A stretch of DNA of 62,229 nucleotides from contig JAXMBS010000033.1 of NCBI GenBank assembly GCA_046349775.1, forward strand, positions 1 to 62,229, in the 5' to 3' direction. This DNA comes from JAEUIG01 sp046349775. GTDB lineage: Bacteria; Planctomycetota; Planctomycetia; Planctomycetales; Planctomycetaceae. Below, piece after piece: positions 30,480 to 39,247 of this stretch (positions within the stretch are counted from its first letter, which is position 1; each line of letters begins with the position of its first letter). The translations under genes were made by a program, and so were the position numbers. The notes below the pieces were generated by a model. It searched no databases, was not told the DNA's origin, and worked only from the letters and a program-made list of their open reading frames with translations.

Positions 30480-31268
30480 ATGGATCCCGCCTCCCCTACC
30501 CGACTCGGTGCCCACGCGGGCGCGGCCCTGCCGGCCGGCGCGGCCCCGCGACGCGCGCTGCAAGTCCACGACCTGTCCGCCGGCTACGGGGCGCAGCCCG
30601 TCGTTCACAACGTCTCATTCAGCGCCGAAGCCGGCACCACACTCGTGATTCTCGGCGATTCCGGCTGCGGCAAGACCACGTTGCTGAAGGCGGTCGCCGG
30701 ACTGATCCCGATCCTGGGAGGCCAGATCGAACTCGGCGGGCGAAGGGTTGAAGAGCTGCCCCCCGGGCAGCGCGGGATCGTTTACCTCGATCAAGAGCCG
30801 CTGTTGTTCGAGCATCTGTCGGTGGCGGAAAATATCGGCTTCGCGCTGCGTTTGCGTGGGACATCGGCGGCGGATGTCGATCGCGAAGTCCAGGACATGC
30901 TGGCCGCGATCGATCTGCCTGGTCAGGAGCACAAGCGCGAATCGGAACTCTCCGGAGGTCAGAAACAGCGTGTGGCATTCGCCCGCGCCATTCTGGCCAG
31001 GCCGCAGCTGCTCCTCCTCGACGAACCCTTCTCGAATCTCGACGCCCGCACGCGCAGCCAGATGCAGTCCCTGTTTGCCGACCTCAGCCGCCGGTACGCG
31101 CTCTCGTCGATCTTCGTCACGCATGACGTCAAGGAAGCGCTCATCGTCGGCCACCAGTCCGCGCGTCTGACGCAGGGGACGTTGACGATTTATCCCGACC
31201 GTGCGGCCTTCATGAGCGACGAGACGACGGGTATCCCGGCAGAGATCGCGTTCTGGAAGGGCGCCTGA
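30480..31268 (+). CDS. ynjD: ABC importer ATPase, YnjD type
   Basis: 262 residues. Walker A is GDSGCGKTT (59-67), the Q-loop is LDQEP, the signature ESELSGGQKQR, Walker B LLLLDEP, and the H-loop VTHDVKEAL. It couples ATP hydrolysis to the two-permease importer upstream. ATG 30480 follows an R2 repeat; no clear Shine-Dalgarno site is visible, and an in-frame extension reaches 30339. The first 25 residues (Ala/Gly/Pro-rich) are unusual, and the true start may be later, near LQVHDLSAGYG. Last gene of the probable operon 24108-31268. Confidence 0.9.
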   Translation: MDPASPTRLGAHAGAALPAGAAPRRALQVHDLSAGYGAQPVVHNVSFSAEAGTTLVILGDSGCGKTTLLKAVAGLIPILGGQIELGGRRVEELPPGQRGIVYLDQEPLLFEHLSVAENIGFALRLRGTSAADVDREVQDMLAAIDLPGQEHKRESELSGGQKQRVAFARAILARPQLLLLDEPFSNLDARTRSQMQSLFADLSRRYALSSIFVTHDVKEALIVGHQSARLTQGTLTIYPDRAAFMSDETTGIPAEIAFWKGA

Positions 31269-31335
31269 GGCCGCAAATCGGGGCCTTGTTCGGACCATTC
31301 CTGATGCCGCCCACTGCCGGCGGCATCGATCTTCG

Positions 31336-31506
31336 TCAGCGGGTCGGAGACGGAGTCGCCGCACCGGTCGAGTCGGCATGAGGCGACGAATTCTGCGGCA
31401 TGTTTGATCGCACGGCAAATGCCACGGCGGCCAGCACGACGAGGCTGCCGAGAATGATCGCCCATTTGCCGACCTGCTGCGACCGGGCGTTGGTCATTGA
31501 AACCAT
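31336..31506 (-). CDS. 56-residue single-pass membrane protein
   Basis: Found by reading the minus strand after the FHA gene: ATG 31506 (second ATG 31497) to TGA 31336-31338. A short basic N-terminus (TNARSQQVGKW), a transmembrane helix (AIILGSLVVLAAVAFAV, about residues 16-32), then a Ser/Thr/Pro/Asn-rich tail ending ATPSPTR. The layout is that of a small membrane-anchored protein with an exported hydrophilic tail. It starts 50 bases after the stop of the FHA membrane protein, so the two are probably co-transcribed. Function unknown. Confidence 0.6.
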   Translation of the reverse strand: MVSMTNARSQQVGKWAIILGSLVVLAAVAFAVRSNMPQNSSPHADSTGAATPSPTR

Positions 31507-31556
31507 GCGGGATGCCTGCGAATCGGGTGAAGGCGTTGGGAACTGCGCCGTCCGTG

Positions 31557-32510
31557 CTACTTCGACAACAACGTGAGGAGCGCCTCGCGGAGGTCGTCGT
31601 CACTGGCACGGCCGCGGTTCGTCTGCCGGCCAGTCAGGCCGTTCACGTTTCGGGGATCGCGGATGTCGGACGAGTTCAGCATTCGCAGCACCTGCCGGTA
31701 GGCATCCTGTTCGGCGGCCGCGTCACCTTGCGACGCAGCGACGAGCGCCTGGCGCAGCAGTTGCTGATACGGCAGCAGTTCGCGTTGCGGATCGCCGTAG
31801 AATTGCTGCAGCGTGGCCCGCGCCTGCGCGTAGTCACTGCGCTGGGCCGCCGACTGCGACTGCGGATCGACGACGAGCATCAGCAGCGACAGCACCAGGC
31901 TGCCGGCGAGGACGCCGTACAGCAGCAGCGGACTTGTGCTGCGCGCCTCGCGGCGTTCGCGCGGCTGCTCTTCGGCGAGTTCCGCGAGTTCGAGAGCCGG
32001 CAACTGGCCGTCCTCGCCGAGCTTGACCAGCGGCTCGCCGGTGCGGTCATTGATGAACCGCGCGACCTGCGGGCGGTGCTCGCCGTTGCGGCCGCGGCGC
32101 CGCGCCCGCTCAGGATCGGACTTACGCGGGGAGCTGCGGGAGCGGCCGGTCAGCGGAGTCGGCGTGGAGTCGGCCGCACCGGGCGCGGGAGTTTCATGGC
32201 AGTCCAGCCGGAGGATGGTCTCGACGCCAAGCTGGATCACGGCTGTTCTTGGCAGCCAGACCCAGCGTTCGGCGGGAATGTCGTTCCCTTCGACCTGCAC
32301 CGCGCCGGCGGCAGGGGAGTAAATCGCGAACCGTCCCTGACGGCGCACGATGCTCGCCTGATGTTCGGCGAGCGCACCGTCGCTCAGGACAACCTGGTTG
32401 TCGGCGCCGCGGCCGATGTGAACCAGGTCCTCGCTGAGCGGGAACGCGCGCCCCGCGTCCGGACCGTCGGTGACGGTGATGGTCGCAGCGGGAGTCATGG
32501 CGTTCATCAT
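31557..32510 (-). CDS. FHA-domain membrane protein
   Basis: 317 residues. The N-terminal FHA-like domain (about 10-105) has HIGRGADNQVVLSDGALAEHQASI, a GR...N...L pattern with the usual histidine. The middle is charged and disordered (SRSSPRKSDPERARRRGRN). One transmembrane helix, LLLYGVLAGSLVLSLLMLVV (about 207-227), is followed by an alpha-helical C-terminal part (YAQARATLQQFYGD ... LLRQALVAASQGDAAAEQDAYRQVLRML), resembling TPR-like helices. The phosphopeptide-binding side is probably cytoplasmic. ATGs at 32510, 32507 and 32498 are all possible; none has a clear ribosome-binding site. Followed by a 56-residue membrane protein. Partner kinase unknown. Confidence 0.75.
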   Translation of the reverse strand: MMNAMTPAATITVTDGPDAGRAFPLSEDLVHIGRGADNQVVLSDGALAEHQASIVRRQGRFAIYSPAAGAVQVEGNDIPAERWVWLPRTAVIQLGVETILRLDCHETPAPGAADSTPTPLTGRSRSSPRKSDPERARRRGRNGEHRPQVARFINDRTGEPLVKLGEDGQLPALELAELAEEQPRERREARSTSPLLLYGVLAGSLVLSLLMLVVDPQSQSAAQRSDYAQARATLQQFYGDPQRELLPYQQLLRQALVAASQGDAAAEQDAYRQVLRMLNSSDIRDPRNVNGLTGRQTNRGRASDDDLREALLTLLSK

Positions 32511-32536
32511 AGCGGGACGCCGACCGCGGCCAGAAG

Positions 32537-35500
32537 TCAGGATTGTGGAACAGGGTGCCTGGAGAGCTGGTGGACCGGCTGCCTGGTGGTTTGGGGGATC
32601 GAGGCGGGATTGTCAGCCATGTCTCCGTCGGGTCGACGTTTGAGGATGGCGACGTACAGGACCGGGACGATCAGCAGCGTCATCACCATGCTGGTCATCA
32701 CGCCGCCGATGACCACGGTGGCGAGCGGACGCTGGACCTCTGCCCCCATTCCGGTCGAGGTCGCCATGGGGAAGAACCCGATGCTGGCGATCACCGATGT
32801 CATCAGAATCGTGCGGAGATTTTCAATCGAGCACTCCAGTACGGCTTGCTTGGGCAGCAGCCCCGATTGCAGCTTGCGGCGCAGCGCGGTCACCAGCACG
32901 ATGCTGCTCAGCACGGAGACGCCAGACAGCGTGATGAAGCCGACCGCGGCCGAAATGGACAGCGGCATACCCCGCAGCGACAGGGCCGCCACGCCGCCGA
33001 CGCAGGCGAACGGCACGCTCGCAAAGATAATGATGGTGTCGAGGACGTTGCGGAACGTCAGGTACAACAGGCAAACGATCATGGCGAGCGCCATCGGCAC
33101 GACGATCATCAGGCGAATCTGCGCACGACGCATGTTTTCGAATTGGCCGCCCCACTGCAGCCGGTAGCCGCGCGGCAGTTCGACTGCGGCGCCGATCTTC
33201 GCCTGGGCCTCCGATACGAAGCTGCCGATGTCCCGGCCGCGGACGTTGCACTGCACCGTGATCCGCCGCTTGCTCCATTCGCGATTGATGTAGTTCGCGC
33301 CGCGAATTTCTCGCACGTCCGCAATCCGGGTCAGCGGAATGCTGGCCCCGGCCTGCGTCGTCAGCATCAGGTTCGCCAGGTTGGTGGGATTGCTCTGGTA
33401 CGCCGCCGGCAGGACGACCGCGAGCGGGAACCGCAACTGTCCCTCGATCACCTGGCCGACCGCCTTGCCGGAGACCGCTTCAATGACGTCCATCACCGAT
33501 TCGGCGGAAACGCCGTAGCGGGCCGCTTCACTGCGATCGAGTTTCACCTGCAGAATCGGCTGGCCGGCGATTTCATCCACCGCCAGATCGGCACAGCCGG
33601 GAATCCCTTTGAGCACATCGGCAATCCGGGCGGACGTGCCGATCAGCTTTTCCAGGTCGTCGCCGAACAGCTTGATCGCCAGGTCGGCGCGCACGCCGGT
33701 CAGCATTTCGTTGAGCCGCATTTCGATCGGCTGCGTGAACCAGATTGTCCGGCCGCGAAACTCAGTCAGTTCCTGGCCCATCAGTCCGACGAGCTCCGTC
33801 TGCGTTTTCGCGCGGGACCAGTGGCTGCGCGGATGCAGCGTGACGAACATGTCCGTGGTCCCTGGAATGCCGGCGTCCGTGTTGACATCCGGCTCGCCGA
33901 CCCGGCTCCAGACATGGGCGACTTCGTCAGGGAACTCGCGGATCAGCATCCGCTCGATCAGCGTATTGTTCCGGCCCGACTCGACATAACTGGTTCCTGC
34001 GGGATAACGGACGCCGATAACGACCGCGCCTTCTGCGAGCTGCGGAATGAATTCCGTGCCGAGGCGTGCGGCCATCGCTCCGGCAACCACCAAACAGACG
34101 GCCGACGCGGCACAGACGGCGAACTTCATCCGCAGGAACAGCGCCAGCACTGGTCGGTAGATCGCCTTGGCGATGCGGACGAGCAGCACGTCCTCCTCTT
34201 CGATCTTCTTCGGCAAGAACGCGCTCGCCAGCACCGGTGTGACGGTCAGCGAAAGGATCAGCGACGCGATCAGCACCAGCATGACGGTCAGCGCCATCGG
34301 CCGAAACATCTTCCCCTCGACCCCCTGCAGCGTGAGGATCGGCAGGTAGACGATGAGGATGATGCACTGGCCGAACACCGCCGGCTTGCGGACCTCGCTG
34401 ACCGCTTTGTCGATGATCTGCAGCCGCTCCTGGCGATCGGTGACTTCGCCATGGTGGGACAGATGCCGGACGATGCTCTCGATCACGACAACGGAGCTGT
34501 CGACCACGATCCCGAAGTCGATGGCGCCCAGGCTCAACAGCGTGCCGGCGATCCCCAGGCGGTTCATGCCCATGAATGCGAACAGCATGCACAGGGGAAT
34601 GCCGGCGGCCGCGATCAACCCGGCGCGCAGGTTGCCGAGAAAGAAATACAGAATCGCGACGACGAGCAGCGCCCCCTCGCACAGGTTGTTGCGAACGGTG
34701 GCGATCACCTCTTTTACGAGGTCGGTGCGTTCATAGAGCACTTCGGCCTTCACGCCCTCCGGCAGCGTCCGCTGCAGTTCTGCGAATTTCCGGGAGAGTT
34801 CCTCCGTGACGGCGTAACTGTTTTCTCCGATCCGCATGAAACCCAGGCCGAGCAACACCTCCCCCTTGCCATCGGCTGTCACCACACCGCGACGCAGCTC
34901 GTGGCCGACGACGATCTCGGCGATGTCCCGCATGTAAATCGGCACGCCGTGATGTACGGCTACCTGGATGCTGCCGATCTGCTCGGTCCCCTGCGTCCGC
35001 GCGACGCCATGCACGAGTAGCATGTCTCCCTTGCGATCCATGTAACCGCCGCCGACATTCAGATTGTTCGACTGCAGCGCCGCCGTGACTTCCTGGAACG
35101 TCAGCTCGTATTCCAGCAGCCGCGCTGGATCGATCCGAACCTGGTACTGTTTCTTGAGGCCCCCCCAGGTGTTGATCTCCGCAGTGCCGGGGACCGTGCG
35201 CAGCTCCGGCCGCAATTCCCAGTCCTGCAAAGTGCGGATGGAGGAACTGTCCAGCGGTTCGTCGCCGGTCCCAGTCAGGATGTAATGCAGGACTTCACCC
35301 AGCCCCGTCGTGATCGGCCCGAGAGCTGGCCTCCCCGATCCAGGGGGCATCTCGAGAGTTGTGAGTCGCTGCGAGACCAATTGCCGGACGAGATACAGGT
35401 CGATCCGGTCTTCGAACGTCAGCGTGACTTTCGAGATTCCAAACTGCGAGACCGACCGGATTTCCACGAGTCCCGGCAGGCCTCCCATCTGCAGCTCAAT

Positions 35501-35704
35501 CGGGAACGTGACCAGCCGCTCGACTTCCTCCGCGACGAGTCCCGGCACGTCTGTCGTGACCTGCACCTGCACGGGCGTGGAATCGGGAAACGCGTCGATC
35601 TTCAGGGACGCGAGCGACAGCCCCCCCACGACGATCAGCAGCAGCGTGGCCGCCGCCACCATCAACTGATGATGCAGCGACCAGGTAATGATGTTCTTCA
35701 GCAT
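32537..35704 (-). CDS. czcA: heavy-metal efflux RND transporter, CzcA/CusA family
   Basis: About 1055 residues, full length for the family: two six-helix halves with large periplasmic loops. TM4 carries GAIDFGIVVDSSVVVIES, with both aspartates and the glutamate in place. These acidic residues mark the divalent-metal (Czc-like) branch, in contrast to CusA-type copper/silver pumps. N-terminus MLKNIITWSLHHQLMV from ATG 35704; the frame continues upstream into czcB but without homology. It uses the proton gradient to expel metal cations through a tripartite channel. The exact metal cannot be assigned. 25 bases after the czcB-like gene. Confidence 0.93.
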   Translation of the reverse strand: MLKNIITWSLHHQLMVAAATLLLIVVGGLSLASLKIDAFPDSTPVQVQVTTDVPGLVAEEVERLVTFPIELQMGGLPGLVEIRSVSQFGISKVTLTFEDRIDLYLVRQLVSQRLTTLEMPPGSGRPALGPITTGLGEVLHYILTGTGDEPLDSSSIRTLQDWELRPELRTVPGTAEINTWGGLKKQYQVRIDPARLLEYELTFQEVTAALQSNNLNVGGGYMDRKGDMLLVHGVARTQGTEQIGSIQVAVHHGVPIYMRDIAEIVVGHELRRGVVTADGKGEVLLGLGFMRIGENSYAVTEELSRKFAELQRTLPEGVKAEVLYERTDLVKEVIATVRNNLCEGALLVVAILYFFLGNLRAGLIAAAGIPLCMLFAFMGMNRLGIAGTLLSLGAIDFGIVVDSSVVVIESIVRHLSHHGEVTDRQERLQIIDKAVSEVRKPAVFGQCIILIVYLPILTLQGVEGKMFRPMALTVMLVLIASLILSLTVTPVLASAFLPKKIEEEDVLLVRIAKAIYRPVLALFLRMKFAVCAASAVCLVVAGAMAARLGTEFIPQLAEGAVVIGVRYPAGTSYVESGRNNTLIERMLIREFPDEVAHVWSRVGEPDVNTDAGIPGTTDMFVTLHPRSHWSRAKTQTELVGLMGQELTEFRGRTIWFTQPIEMRLNEMLTGVRADLAIKLFGDDLEKLIGTSARIADVLKGIPGCADLAVDEIAGQPILQVKLDRSEAARYGVSAESVMDVIEAVSGKAVGQVIEGQLRFPLAVVLPAAYQSNPTNLANLMLTTQAGASIPLTRIADVREIRGANYINREWSKRRITVQCNVRGRDIGSFVSEAQAKIGAAVELPRGYRLQWGGQFENMRRAQIRLMIVVPMALAMIVCLLYLTFRNVLDTIIIFASVPFACVGGVAALSLRGMPLSISAAVGFITLSGVSVLSSIVLVTALRRKLQSGLLPKQAVLECSIENLRTILMTSVIASIGFFPMATSTGMGAEVQRPLATVVIGGVMTSMVMTLLIVPVLYVAILKRRPDGDMADNPASIPQTTRQPVHQLSRHPVPQS

Positions 35705-35729
35705 GTTCACGCTCCGGGGCCGGGACCGA

Positions 35730-37166
35730 TCAGGGATTGGTCGCGGCGACTTCGGAAACGTGATCGAACTGTCGAACGGCGGCGGCGTTATCGCCGACAT
35801 GCAACTGCAGGTGGTCCGACAATTCCGACGACAGAATCCGGCTGCCGTCGGTTACAACGCATTCGCCCGCCCGCAGCCCGGTGATGACTTCGGCCAGTTC
35901 CCCCAGGACCCGGCCTTTGGTCACGATTCGCGGCTCAAAGTGCGATCGGTCGTTCGCGGCAACGAAGATGACTTCCTGGCCGATCTCCCACTGCCAGTGC
36001 AGGGCATCGTTCGGGACGACGACGGCCCGGGCCGGTTGTCCGGTTTCGATGCGGACGGTTCCGAAGACGTTAGCCTGCAGCAGCCGCCGGCCGCACAACT
36101 GATTGTCGGCGGAATCGATCGACGGGTTCTCCACGTCGGCCCTGGCTCGCACGGTGCGTGTCTTCTGATCCATCTCGGTGCCGATCCACGTCAGCACGCC
36201 GTCGATCGGCTGCGCGCCACCGTTCCAGTCGAACGACACGCCATTGCCGACATGCAGCTTCACGGCATCTTCCTGCCGCACATTGAGATTGATCCACATG
36301 TGACGCGTGTCGGCAATGACGTATTGCGGCTCAGAAGGATCGACGCGTTCTCCTTGCACGACGTCGCTCGTCGTCACGATCCCGTGCAGGGGCGACCGCA
36401 CTGGAATCAGATTGGCCGAGGACGTTTCCGCGGCGACGGAATCGGGCAGTCCCAATCGCACGAGATACTCCGAGAGCTCATCGACCGTCAGCTGCGACAC
36501 GTCGTCCAGACGGATTGCAAAGCCGAGGTTCGCCAGCTTCTGCACCGCGTTGAAACGCTTGGCGTGCGACACCTCCGCGTCGGCCGCCACGCGGCTGATT
36601 TCGGTCTGGGCCACGACACCCCGAATCGATTCCAGCCGCTTGAGATGCTCGCTATGCAGCCGGTGGTCGACCGCCGCCTCGAGGAGCGCCGACTTGGCGT
36701 CTCCGATCTCCGCCGCGTCGACGATCATCAGCGTCTCGCCGGCCTGCACTTCGTCGCCGAGGCGCTTCTCCACGCGCCAGACGATGCCGGGGACGCGCAC
36801 GGAAACTTCGGCACAGTGCGTCTGGTCGTATCCGACGGTCCCGGTCGCCACGATGGCCGGGATCATCGACCGCTCTTCGGCGAGAGCCGTCTCGATTCCG
36901 CAATTGCGGGCGGCATCCGGCGAGCTGAACTCAATCTTGGGAAGCTGTTCCGGGAACTCGCGCTTCGCGGTGATGGCCTCGTCTTCCCCGCTTGGCGGTG
37001 CATTGGACGCGGGCGCGTGAGATGCGTCTGTGCTCGAGAGCGCAGGCAACTGCCAGTGCTGGGTATGCCCCCACCAGCCGATCGCTGTGAGCGCGGCGAT
37101 GACGCTGCTTTTTAATCCCCAGGTTCGTAGCTGACTGAATCGACGGGACCGTTCGGGTTTCACCAT
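35730..37166 (-). CDS. czcB: RND efflux membrane-fusion protein, CzcB type
   Basis: 478 residues: an N-terminal membrane anchor (SSVIAALTAIGWWGH), the barrel-sandwich lipoyl halves (VSVRVPGIVWRVEKRLGDEVQAGE and IPVRSPLHGIVTTSDVVQGE) flanking a helical hairpin, then the beta-barrel and membrane-proximal domains (VVPNDALHWQWEIGQEVIFVA). It links CzcA to an outer-membrane channel. First gene of the pair; no outer-membrane factor (CzcC/TolC) is adjacent on either side. Metal-binding residues cannot be judged by eye. Confidence 0.9.
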   Translation of the reverse strand: MVKPERSRRFSQLRTWGLKSSVIAALTAIGWWGHTQHWQLPALSSTDASHAPASNAPPSGEDEAITAKREFPEQLPKIEFSSPDAARNCGIETALAEERSMIPAIVATGTVGYDQTHCAEVSVRVPGIVWRVEKRLGDEVQAGETLMIVDAAEIGDAKSALLEAAVDHRLHSEHLKRLESIRGVVAQTEISRVAADAEVSHAKRFNAVQKLANLGFAIRLDDVSQLTVDELSEYLVRLGLPDSVAAETSSANLIPVRSPLHGIVTTSDVVQGERVDPSEPQYVIADTRHMWINLNVRQEDAVKLHVGNGVSFDWNGGAQPIDGVLTWIGTEMDQKTRTVRARADVENPSIDSADNQLCGRRLLQANVFGTVRIETGQPARAVVVPNDALHWQWEIGQEVIFVAANDRSHFEPRIVTKGRVLGELAEVITGLRAGECVVTDGSRILSSELSDHLQLHVGDNAAAVRQFDHVSEVAATNP

Positions 37167-37649
37167 GGGTTCATGACTTGTGGCGGAATCATCGCGACGG
37201 AGGTGTGGCGGGCCGCGGCGCTGGCCAAGGGGGGATTACAGGCGCATGACAGTGCCTTTCGGATGGGGGCTTCGCACCGCTGGACGGCGTTCGCGCGCGA
37301 AACCGCCGTCGGAACAGCGATCAGCACGACTCAGCCGCCGCCAGGAACTCGGCGCGGGTGACGGGAGCACAGGAACTGACGCGTGAGGGACCGATTCGCC
37401 CTCGCAGACTCCATTGGGGTGGCTTTCCCAAGAGCGCGTTCTCTATGGCAGTGTTATATCGAGCGCGGCGACGCTCTGCCACCGATTTGAGCCGCGGATT
37501 TTTTTCGGCAGGACCGGCGCCGGCCGGCTCAACGGTCCGTCTGCGCTTAAAATCCGGGACTGGGACAACTGTTCGGTTTGCCGGACGCAATCCGTCGCGT
37601 ATTCACCGGCCGCCGGGCGCCCTTGGAAAACGAACCGACTCCACGGAGG
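37167..37649. other. intergenic region, sulfatase to czcB
   Basis: 483 bases with no credible gene, repeat family or hairpin terminator that I could recognise. The czcB promoter (minus strand) should lie here. One T/A-rich run (gatttttttcgg near 37498) is the only compositional feature. Confidence 0.4.
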
Positions 37650-39122
37650 TCAGCGCTGCAAATCGGCCGGATTGATCGGCTTCCCCTCCCATTTCCAGAC
37701 TCCGTCTTCCTCCACCAGCAGGCGCACGGCGCTGCCGGGGACCGGCTCGGCGTTGACGGCCGGCAGCCAGCGGCGATGCGCTGCAATCAGCTCGCGACAT
37801 TCCGCGTCGGCGGCCCGGTTGGTCCATTCGTGGGGGTCGGTCTCCAGGTCGTAGAACTCCTCGGCGCCGTTCGCATAACGAATATAGCGATGGTGCGCGG
37901 TGCGAACGGCATGGTTGAACCGGTTGTGAGTGGTCACTGCGGGCCAGGGGCGCGGCTGGCCGGGGTCGGCGAGTTGCGGCGCGAGGCTGTGCCCCTCAAG
38001 TCCGCCGCGCGGCTCGAGGCGGCAGAGGTCAACGAGCGTCGGATAGATGTCGAGCAATTCAGCCGGCTGAGTGCAGTGGCCTCCGGACATGATGCCGGGT
38101 CCGGCGAAAATCAGCGGGACACGCGTCGAGCGTTCCCACAGCGAGTTCTTCCCGGTGATCAGCTTTTCGCCAAGGTGGAAGCCATGGTCGGACCAGAGCA
38201 CGATGACGGTGCTGTCGGCATGGCCGGAATCATGCAGGGCGTCGAGCACACGGCCGATCTGGCGATCGACGAAGCTGATCGATGCGAGATAGGCGCGGAC
38301 CAATGGCGCCCATTGATCTGCGCTGCGCAGCCAGGAAAGCCGCGGCTCCGGCAGTTCCCAATGCAGATACCAGGCGAAATCGGGAATGTCGTCGCGATCA
38401 TTGTCGCGGACCAGTGGCAGCTGGAGAGAATCGGCCGGATAGAGATCGAACCAGCGCTGTGAGGCGTAGCACGGAACATGCGGCAGCCGGAAGCCGACGG
38501 CGCCAAAGAACGGACGGTTGCGGGGCGCAGCCGTAAGCTGCTCGATCGCCATATCGGCGATTTTCCAGTCCGCCTGCTGGCGGTCGTCCTCCGGAAATGG
38601 GCCCCAATCCATCAGCGGATGGTCTCCCGGCGGGTGGACGAACTTCACGGGGGGACGGGGCATTCCAGGACCGTCGCGCCATTCGTCGGCAACCTCGGCT
38701 CGATACGGCGGCGCGAGGGAACCGTCATGAAACACCTTGCCGCACAGGAACGTGAAGTAGCCGGAGTCCTTGAAGTATTGCGGCAGCGTGACGCAATCGC
38801 GCAGCGCGGGGACCTGGCGGATTCCGGGCTGTAACGCGTAGATGCCGGTTGTCGACGGGCGCAGACCGGTCAGCAGGCTGGCGCGGGACGGATTGCACAA
38901 CGGGGCCTGGCAATGAGCATTGGCGAACAGCACGCCACGCGCGGCGAGGCCGTCGATCGCCGGCGTCTGCGCCTGCGGATGCCCGCCGAGACAGCCGACC
39001 CAGTCGTTGAGATCGTCCACGGCGATCATCAGCACGCTGGGGGGCGTGTCGGCTGCATGCGTATCCAGCGCCAGCATCGCCGACAGCGCAGCTGCAAACA
39101 ACGGAGCGAGTGGCCGGCTCAT
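37650..39122 (-). CDS. exported sulfatase, iduronate-2-sulfatase-like
   Basis: 490 residues with a signal peptide (MSRPLAPLFAAALSAMLALDTHAA). The catalytic signature is CNPSRASLLTG, whose C76 should be converted to formylglycine. The N-terminal metal-binding DDLNDW, the later GKVFHDG and the WSDHGFHLGEK (metal and sulfate ligands) all match type I sulfatases of the iduronate-2-sulfatase group. Cleaves sulfate esters from polysaccharides outside the cytoplasm; planctomycetes carry many such enzymes. The open frame reaches 39365, but ATG 39122 begins the signal peptide. No anaerobic-type maturase gene is nearby. Divergent from the 39248 gene. Confidence 0.92.
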   Translation of the reverse strand: MSRPLAPLFAAALSAMLALDTHAADTPPSVLMIAVDDLNDWVGCLGGHPQAQTPAIDGLAARGVLFANAHCQAPLCNPSRASLLTGLRPSTTGIYALQPGIRQVPALRDCVTLPQYFKDSGYFTFLCGKVFHDGSLAPPYRAEVADEWRDGPGMPRPPVKFVHPPGDHPLMDWGPFPEDDRQQADWKIADMAIEQLTAAPRNRPFFGAVGFRLPHVPCYASQRWFDLYPADSLQLPLVRDNDRDDIPDFAWYLHWELPEPRLSWLRSADQWAPLVRAYLASISFVDRQIGRVLDALHDSGHADSTVIVLWSDHGFHLGEKLITGKNSLWERSTRVPLIFAGPGIMSGGHCTQPAELLDIYPTLVDLCRLEPRGGLEGHSLAPQLADPGQPRPWPAVTTHNRFNHAVRTAHHRYIRYANGAEEFYDLETDPHEWTNRAADAECRELIAAHRRWLPAVNAEPVPGSAVRLLVEEDGVWKWEGKPINPADLQR

Positions 39123-39247
39123 GACAAACTTTCTTATTCCCTTCACCAACAACCGATCACCAACAGCCACCGCCAAAACACCGGTAGACGCCCACTTCAA
39201 CCGTGCGATAGTATGACAGTGTGCTCGAAATGCAGAAGGGTGCGTGG

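Noticed and set aside
32543..35020. 825-residue open frame on the plus strand, antisense to czcA
   Set aside because: It mirrors the czcA codons in high-GC DNA; its composition is Arg/His/Asp/Gln-rich with no domain. The minus-strand protein is a full CzcA.
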